Part shown: positions 58,601 through 64,000 of the stretch, piece after piece | Layout of the letters: every line of letters starts with the position of its first letter | Numbering within the stretch: position 1 is the first letter of the stretch | Assembly: GCA_023091735.1 (NCBI GenBank) | Contig: JALKBU010000127.1 | Span: 1-64,000, forward strand | Length of the DNA: 64,000 nucleotides | Direction of reading: 5' to 3' | From: Trichomonas tenax | Taxonomy: Eukaryota; Parabasalia; Trichomonadida; Trichomonadidae | The notes under the pieces: generated by a model | Database searches by the model: none | What the model saw: only the letters and a program-made list of their open reading frames with translations | Told to the model about the DNA's origin: nothing | Program-made: the position numbers and the translations under genes

Positions 58601-60382
58601 TCAAAACAAACAATTTATTTCTGGCAAAAACGCATTCCATCTATCAAGAAGAATCTGATCTTCTCCATTTGGTCTTAATGTGTTCCAATTAATCAGTTCA
58701 AGTTGTACTTTTGTTGTGAATTCGTCCATATCTTTGAGTCTTCTCGAGTACTTCGAGTCTGGTTCTTTCTCGCTTTCCTTTCTTCGTGCAACAAGAAGCT
58801 GGTTTAACTTCGATAACAAATCTTTCTTCTTTTCTATATTTTCGAAAATATTTCTAATTTTAGAACGTTTATCTGATCTTTGTTGAGTCAATTCTTCAAC
58901 GAAATCAACGAGATCTGTATTTGGTTTGCGTGGCTCTATTCCATGTAACATATCTATTCTCTCTCCTTGCTTTATAAACATCTTTTCGAGCTGTATTTGA
59001 TAAGATCTCACTTTTGCAAAAAGAATTCCATTCTCACGCGTAAATTTTGCAATATCTGTTTTCAAGAGCTCCGATGCACTGTTAACTTTGCTTATTTCAC
59101 ATCTTAAGTTCTCTTCAGACTTGACTTGTCTCATTGCTGCGATCTGTGATGATATTCTCACACCTCTTTCTTTATTAAAAAACATATTGCACAAAACGCA
59201 ATTTGTTTTCGATTTTTTTGGTTCTTCGTTAGTTTCTACTTGATCTACTTTATCAAGATCTTGTATCTTCTGTTCTATCTCTTCTGCTTTCTTCTCTTTC
59301 TCTTGGATTGTCTGATTTAATCCATTTGTGGATTCCTCGTATTCCTTAATTTCCTTTAATACTTTTTCTTTTTCCTGTGTTAATAATTTTAGTTTTTCTG
59401 TTGCTGTTTTCGTTCTTTCGCTCATTTGAACATCAAACTGGTCTATCTTCGATTTCAGCTTTTGAAACAGCTTTTCAACCTTTGGTTGCGCTGTTGGATC
59501 TAAAGATAATGTTTCTGGATTTGATCCTTCAATAATTACAGCATTTTCTGTGTTTTGCAGTTTCACGTCTAATTTCATGTATTGAATCGATAGCTGTGAT
59601 ATTTTTTCGGTTAGCTGAACGTGTTCATTGTGAAGAAGCAAGTATTGCTCATTTACATTATATTGAGAATCGATCACATCATGAAGTTGTGTTTTTATCT
59701 CTTGTAATGAATCCTGCCATGATTTTTCAAGCTGATTCTTGTAATTTGTCATTTCTACCTCTTTCTCTTTAATTTTTGCAGGTTGATCTTTTAATTTTTT
59801 CATTTTTCCTTCGGAAAATGCAATAGCACTTTGTAAATCAGCGATTTCCATTTCTATTCTATCGATGTCATTTGTGTATTTTGAGATTCTTTCTTCTCTT
59901 TTCCTTGTTAAATTATTTAATGCGATATGATTAGGTAAATCAGAGTATTTATTGGTGTATATCGTCTGCTTTTGGCCGAGTTTAACTTCTTTAGCTTCAA
60001 TATTTGAAATATAGTTTTGATATTCGCTAATTTCGCTTTCGAAGTGCAGAAGTCGTTCCTTTGCTGACTGGGCATCTTTTGTAAGGTTATTCCGTAATTT
60101 AATTAAGTTTTCTATTTCATCATGTATAGATTTCAATTTTATCGCGTATAAATTTTGAAAATTGCTCATATCTTTTCTTAACTCTTTCTCCTTAGCGTCG
60201 TTTTTTAGTTCTTGGAACTTAATTCTCGATTTTAAGTGTTCTTCGTAAGAAATCAATTTTTCAACTTGAGATTGAAGATCTGAAAGCTTTTGGTCAACAT
60301 CAATGTGGACGTTGAACCTCTTCTTGATTTGAGTGCCTCCTTTATTAATTGTTTGAGTGATGGAGCGCTCAAACTTTGACAT
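58601..60382 (-). CDS. Coiled-coil protein with CxxC insert
   Basis: A 593-residue protein that is almost entirely charged helix with coiled-coil heptads (DVQMSERTKTATEKLKLLTQ, KEIKEYEESTNGLNQTIQEK). Around residue 395 there is a break with CVLCNMFFNKERG, a single CxxC. The chain then returns to helix. No catalytic domain or membrane segment is seen, so it is probably cytoskeletal. Its promoter has AGTGCACGTTTA (60395-60406, minus strand), identical to the element before the PLK4-like kinase, which hints at shared control. The ATG at 60382 is the first in frame. Confidence 0.75.
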   Translation of the reverse strand: MSKFERSITQTINKGGTQIKKRFNVHIDVDQKLSDLQSQVEKLISYEEHLKSRIKFQELKNDAKEKELRKDMSNFQNLYAIKLKSIHDEIENLIKLRNNLTKDAQSAKERLLHFESEISEYQNYISNIEAKEVKLGQKQTIYTNKYSDLPNHIALNNLTRKREERISKYTNDIDRIEMEIADLQSAIAFSEGKMKKLKDQPAKIKEKEVEMTNYKNQLEKSWQDSLQEIKTQLHDVIDSQYNVNEQYLLLHNEHVQLTEKISQLSIQYMKLDVKLQNTENAVIIEGSNPETLSLDPTAQPKVEKLFQKLKSKIDQFDVQMSERTKTATEKLKLLTQEKEKVLKEIKEYEESTNGLNQTIQEKEKKAEEIEQKIQDLDKVDQVETNEEPKKSKTNCVLCNMFFNKERGVRISSQIAAMRQVKSEENLRCEISKVNSASELLKTDIAKFTRENGILFAKVRSYQIQLEKMFIKQGERIDMLHGIEPRKPNTDLVDFVEELTQQRSDKRSKIRNIFENIEKKKDLLSKLNQLLVARRKESEKEPDSKYSRRLKDMDEFTTKVQLELINWNTLRPNGEDQILLDRWNAFLPEINCLF

Positions 60383-60394
60383 TTATAAAATCTC

Positions 60395-60406
60395 TAAACG
60401 TGCACT
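60395..60406 (-). promoter_or_regulatory. AGTGCACGTTTA element
   Basis: It lies 12 bases upstream of the coiled-coil ATG and is identical to 14545-14556 before the PLK4-like gene. The remaining spacer to 61083 is AT-rich without a gene. Confidence 0.45.
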
Positions 60407-61083
60407 AAATTTTGATTCTAGTTTAAATCTATATTTACACTCAACATCATGAATAAAGATATTTTTACAAATAAACTTACCCTCAATTCTTTATATATTT
60501 TTTATCAAAATAATATTCTTCTCTATTTTCAATGTTTTGAGCCACATTCATCATCTCCATACAAGTAATTATTATGAGTTTGTTAGAATTTGAGTATCAC
60601 AAACTTCGAAAAATATGATAACTTTTGAAGTTTTTTTTAGACGTTTTGAAAATCTTTGATATCGAATTTCCTATACAGAAAGAATTGGTATATATCCATC
60701 TGTATATTAATATGGATATTGAACGCTAAATCCTTCCCCAAATATTAGTATTAATCAATTATTTCATGCCGAGTTTTGCCACTGTTTGTAATATGAAAAA
60801 TTTAATCAACACTTGGCTTGGTTGATTGCTTAGACATGATTACTTGCACTAATCGAAGCATCCATTATTGGTGAATCCAAAGGAATAAACATGCATTCTT
60901 TCAGTCCTTTATTAATAAAATATTTTTCTTTAAAATTAGACAGAGAAAGTGTTTTGTTTTCAGAGATTCAAGACTTCATAGTTAGAATAGAAGAGTGTTG
61001 ATTCAAGGTTTGCCTTAACCAACTCTTGAAAAAGTATCTCCTAATATATAAGATATCTTGTTTATTTCATATTCCAATATTTA

Positions 61084-62044
61084 TTATATGGCATCATTGA
61101 GCAATTTAGTCATTTCATGTGATTTACTAAATTGGAGTAATCCCCTCAAATGAGTTCTACTCAATTTGCGTGTGTCTATGAGATATTTGCATATTCCCAA
61201 ATTTTTTGTCATCATTGTTGCATGCAAAAGCGAATCGAACTGTTTGCATTGAATTAATGGGTCCATGTCCTTCACTTCAATGAGATACTTAATTGCTCCT
61301 AAATTTTGATTGCGGCAAAATAGATACAAAATGTTTTCTTGATCATCACCGGTATTTATAAACTTTTCGCCAGCTTGAATAAGATACTTTAATAATGCGA
61401 AATTGTTTAGATAAGCGGCTTCAAGAATGACGTTTCGTCTATAGTGATTAATGGCATCACTGTATCCTTTTAATCCACCAAACTTAATTGATGCGTAATC
61501 TCTTTCGACTGCAGCTTTGCTAAAAACAGAAACTATCTTGTCAAAATTATTTTCATCGATTGAAAGATTTTGAAGGGATTTTATGTTTTCCAATTCGACA
61601 TTGAATTGCAAATGAATGTCTGCTAATTTTTCTTGAAGAGAGGTAATCTGATTATTTAATTCTTCAATCTTTAAATTAGATTTTAAGTCATCATCGGCAA
61701 TTGCATTGGATTGTTGAGATTTTTCACTTCCGTTGATGTATTTAGAAACTAGACGAGTAACTTCTAGAACATTTAATCTTAAAGAATTCTTGTGTTGCTT
61801 CGAAAAATTATACGAAATGATCAAGTTTTTCATATTCGAATCCGAAGTCTATATCAAGAAAACGTAATATCATGTGTTTGTCGTATGTGTCGAAGCGTTC
61901 TTTTGTCTGTTTCATAAGATTGATCAATTCTTCAACAGTAAAATTTGTAATTTTTAGAGCTCCTATAAGATCCTTAAAATCTATTTGGTCAAAGACTCTG
62001 CCGCTTTCAAGCAATTTGTGTATCTTCACAGCAACTGCTTCCAT
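61084..62044 (-). pseudogene. Frameshifted ankyrin/DUF3447-like gene
   Basis: Two overlapping minus-strand frames form one trichomonad ankyrin-family protein. The first part (ATG at 62044, MEAVAVKIHKLL) ends after FEYEKLDHFV at 61808. The second continues with ISYNFSKQHKNSLRLNVLEVTRLVSKYI, then a short coiled coil (LNNQITSLQEKLADI) and ankyrin-like repeats (NVILEAAYLNNFALLKYLIQ, NLGAIKYLIEVKDMDP). A one-base shift near 61810-61835 separates them; everything else is open. It may be a recent pseudogene or a sequencing error. An in-frame ATG at 62104 would extend the N-terminus by 20 residues. Confidence 0.65.
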
Positions 62045-62461
62045 TAAAATGAAAAATGAAATGACAAAAAAATTATGCCAGAAATTAAATGACAACTCTG
62101 CCATTTACGTGTCAAATGGTAAGAATGGCAACAAAAAGTGATTTAATTTGAAAAGTTTACGAATATTAAAATGTATTGATTTTATATTTTTGATTGTTAT
62201 TCGAAGAGTAAAATTCCTAAATGTCATGTAAATATTTGATTTGTCGTGTAAAGCTTTTCTCAAATAAACGTCTTTTCCTTATGAGATTTTATTTCAGAAG
62301 AAAAGACTACAATTAATCACCTAAAATTTGTCTGGCGCTTTAAAGATCACGTGCTGGGCCCTTTATATATAAAACGATGATGTGATGTCAGAAAGAAATC
62401 GATGTGAATCATCTTACGGGCAAACCCAACCCTTAACCGTTTACTAATTTTTCATTTATCT
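62045..62461. promoter_or_regulatory. Divergent spacer with TGTCRTGTAAA elements
   Basis: TGTCATGTAAAT (62222) and TGTCGTGTAAAG (62242) point towards the phosphatase gene. TTTGACACGTAAAT on the minus strand (about 62103-62116) points towards the ankyrin gene. TTTTTCATTTATCT just before 62462 fits an initiator. No gene is seen. Confidence 0.5.
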
Positions 62462-63484
62462 ATGTCTGATGTTGTCTACAAAGCAATCTTCGAGATTATA
62501 ACATCAGTGAATAGCGAGGCGCCGATCAGCACGAGGCTGTCTAGCAAGGAAATCCACACAATTATTGATCGTGTCATTAGTTGCCTTGAAATGGAACCAA
62601 CTGTGCTTTACTTGGAAACAAATATACACGTAGTGGGTGATATTCATGGAAATATAGTAGATTTGCTGCGCATATTTGAGAAAATCGGTTATCCTCCAGA
62701 ACACAAATTTTTGTTCTTGGGAGATTACGTCGATCGCGGCAATAATAGCGTTGAGGTTATAACCTTCTTGTATTGTTTGAAGATACTGTACCCCAAGAAT
62801 ATATTTTTATTAAGAGGTAACCACGAAACGAGAAATATCTCCTCAGTTTATGGATTTATGAACGAAGTTGTAAGGAAATATAACACAAACCTCTACAACC
62901 ACTTCATAACATCCTTTTATAACCTTTCAATCGCTGCCATTATTGGTGGCTCAACACTTTGTTTGCACGGAGGCATTTCAAAGCAGTTCCACTATCTTTC
63001 AGATCTTGAGGTACTCGCTAAACCAACAGAAATCCCTCCGAATAGTATTTTTTCAGATATCGTTTGGAGTGATCCATTAGATATATACAGTAAATTCGCT
63101 CCAAACACACGCGGTTCAGGCTCTTTCTTTAGTGAAAAGGCATTGAAGCAGTTTTTAAGCCGAAACTCTTTATCATATCTTATTCGATCTCATGAAATGT
63201 GTGCAGATGGAATCAATTACCCCTACGAAGGCACAAAAGCCTGTTTAACTGTATTTAGCAACACAAATTACTGTGAAAGGATGAATTCAGCCGCGGTTTT
63301 GAACTTCGATAAAATCATGAAAATGACAATCACGCAATTCGACCCAATCGATAAGTCAAAACCATTGAACTTCACACTGCCTACATGGTATCTCGATAGT
63401 GTTGCATTCAACAAGCTTAATACGGAAGTCTTCGACTCTCCTTCACCAGCATCTTCGCCAGTTTCCTTATCAATTTGTTTATAA
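62462..63484 (+). CDS. PPP-family Ser/Thr phosphatase, PP1-like
   Basis: A 340-residue metallophosphatase. Metal-binding motifs are complete: GDIHG (59-63), GDYVDRG (87-93) and GNHE (119-122), and further on CLHGGIS and IRSHEM. The C-terminal active-site loop reads FSNTNYCERMN where PP1 has FSAPNYCGEFDN. Overall layout and length fit PP1, but the substitutions in RGNHETRNISSVYG and the last loop show a divergent copy, as is usual for the many trichomonad PPP genes. The C-terminus is Ser/Pro-rich. The ATG at 62462 is the first in frame and follows an initiator-like TCATTTATCT. Confidence 0.9.
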   Translation: MSDVVYKAIFEIITSVNSEAPISTRLSSKEIHTIIDRVISCLEMEPTVLYLETNIHVVGDIHGNIVDLLRIFEKIGYPPEHKFLFLGDYVDRGNNSVEVITFLYCLKILYPKNIFLLRGNHETRNISSVYGFMNEVVRKYNTNLYNHFITSFYNLSIAAIIGGSTLCLHGGISKQFHYLSDLEVLAKPTEIPPNSIFSDIVWSDPLDIYSKFAPNTRGSGSFFSEKALKQFLSRNSLSYLIRSHEMCADGINYPYEGTKACLTVFSNTNYCERMNSAAVLNFDKIMKMTITQFDPIDKSKPLNFTLPTWYLDSVAFNKLNTEVFDSPSPASSPVSLSICL

Positions 63485-63775
63485 ATGCGTATATAATATA
63501 TTTCTGAATTCTCTCACCTATTTTACAAATTTACAAATTTCAAGCATATCTTAAAGATATTTGAAGATTTAGATATCACAGCTACAGACTCTATCATATA
63601 GATATTATGATACAAATGTTCAAAAGACAAAATTCTTAATATTTCCACAGAATCAAAAATAAAATATCGAGTAAATCCTATTAAAGGCTGGGGAGACCTT
63701 AAAATATGAACTAAAGTTCTCATGCAGGTCATACAAAAGATAGGTTTCTCTACAACATCACTTGAACTTTTTGTA

Positions 63776-63884
63776 TCCCTGTTTAAATATATTAGACCCT
63801 ATATTTAATTGTCCCTATTTAAAAGTATTACACCCTATATTTATTAATCCCCGTTTTAAATAAACTGGAGCCCTAAATTTAGAA
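63776..63884. repeat. 36-bp tandem repeat upstream of TRM7-like gene
   Basis: Three units start at 63776, 63812 and 63848. Each has TCCC-x-GTTTAAA (or ATTTAAA) followed by ACCCTATATTTA or GCCCTAAATTTA. The third is more diverged. It lies immediately before the ATG at 63913. The rest of 63485-63775 is AT-rich. Confidence 0.7.
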
Positions 63885-63912
63885 AAGACGATAAAGAAAA
63901 AATTTTGAAAAA

Positions 63913-64000
63913 ATGGAAGCCACTGCATCACAGCGTGACACATTTTATAGAGCGGCAAAACAAGAGGGATGGAGAGCTCGCTCTGCCTTCAAGCTGATAC
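63913..64000 (+). CDS. TRM7/FTSJ1-like RNA 2'-O-methyltransferase, 5' end only
   Basis: The gene runs off the right edge, so only 29 codons are present. They read a short polar start, then RDTFYRAAKQEGWRARSAFKL, which is the highly conserved N-terminal signature of FtsJ-type methyltransferases (Y-x-x-A-K-x-x-G-x-R-A-R-S-A-F-K-L). The lysine of the catalytic K-D-K-E tetrad is normally the one in S-A-F-K-L. Among eukaryotic members, the TRM7/FTSJ1 tRNA anticodon-loop enzymes and SPB1 rRNA enzymes share it; the short leader before it favours TRM7. The start is an ATG after AAAAAATTTTGAAAAA. Confidence 0.75.
   Translation, partial: MEATASQRDTFYRAAKQEGWRARSAFKLI

Noticed and set aside
1..64000. 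CRISPR arrays, bacterial promoters, Shine-Dalgarno sites or operons
   Set aside because: Gene content and structure are eukaryotic, and no array of spaced direct repeats was seen. The tandem repeats present are minisatellites.

Overview
This window looks like nuclear DNA from a trichomonad (Parabasalia), most like Tritrichomonas or Trichomonas. Long AT-rich spacers separate intronless genes that lie on both strands. Many ATG codons sit only 5-60 bases after candidate core promoter elements. The gene families are characteristic: BspA-type leucine-rich repeats, a leishmanolysin/GP63-like surface protease, DUF3447-style ankyrin proteins, a membrane-anchored kexin-like subtilisin, ARM-repeat proteins and a GC-biased beta-tubulin. 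No tRNA, rRNA, CRISPR array or bacterial operon was recognised. Species assignment is inference.

Layout. 0-3 kb: remains of a coiled-coil/Myb-like/AT-hook gene, an inverted repeat and a broken membrane-anchored protein. 3-10 kb: half-size ABCA transporter, degenerate calmodulin-like protein, a small Man1/Src1-like inner nuclear membrane protein and a kelch protein with an N-myristoylation signal. 10-20 kb: PRCC-like protein, AP-3 delta, a coiled-coil protein head-to-head with a PLK4-like kinase, a BspA fragment, a PDI-like protein and a repeat-rich gap. 20-31 kb: ATG7, a p97/Cdc48-like N-D1 ATPase fused to a tail with about 26 DPF motifs, a LAMTOR2-like roadblock protein, an HMGB-like protein, a kexin-like protease and an ARM-repeat protein. 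31-36 kb: a decayed block with a broken amino-acid transporter and a broken GH31 glucosidase around an intact HSL-type hydrolase. 36-46 kb: CPLANE2/RSG1-like pseudo-GTPase, a long coiled-coil protein, a 2.2-kb gap, a GP63-like pseudogene and beta-tubulin. 47-64 kb: ankyrin protein, three coiled-coil or low-complexity proteins, UFD1, a secreted protein, a propeller-like protein, a frameshifted ankyrin gene, a PP1-like phosphatase and the 5' end of a TRM7/FTSJ1-like methyltransferase.

How they fit together. Several genes serve membrane traffic and degradation: AP-3 delta, the p97-DPF protein, UFD1, ATG7, LAMTOR2 and the kexin. Others point to the cytoskeleton and basal body: PLK4-like kinase, CPLANE2-like protein, beta-tubulin and several coiled-coil proteins. 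They are not arranged as an operon.

The most interesting points are: the p97-like ATPase with a DPF tail and altered catalytic residues; a PLK4-like kinase in which the HRD arginine is His and the activating Thr is Asp; the CPLANE2-like protein with a broken P-loop; two recurrent upstream DNA elements (TGNCRTGTAAA, and AAARGTGYCA next to the ATG); and a perfect 47-bp inverted repeat in front of the PDI-like gene. Several reading frames open only on GTG or TTG. For these I moved the start to the first supported ATG, or called a pseudogene where no ATG exists.
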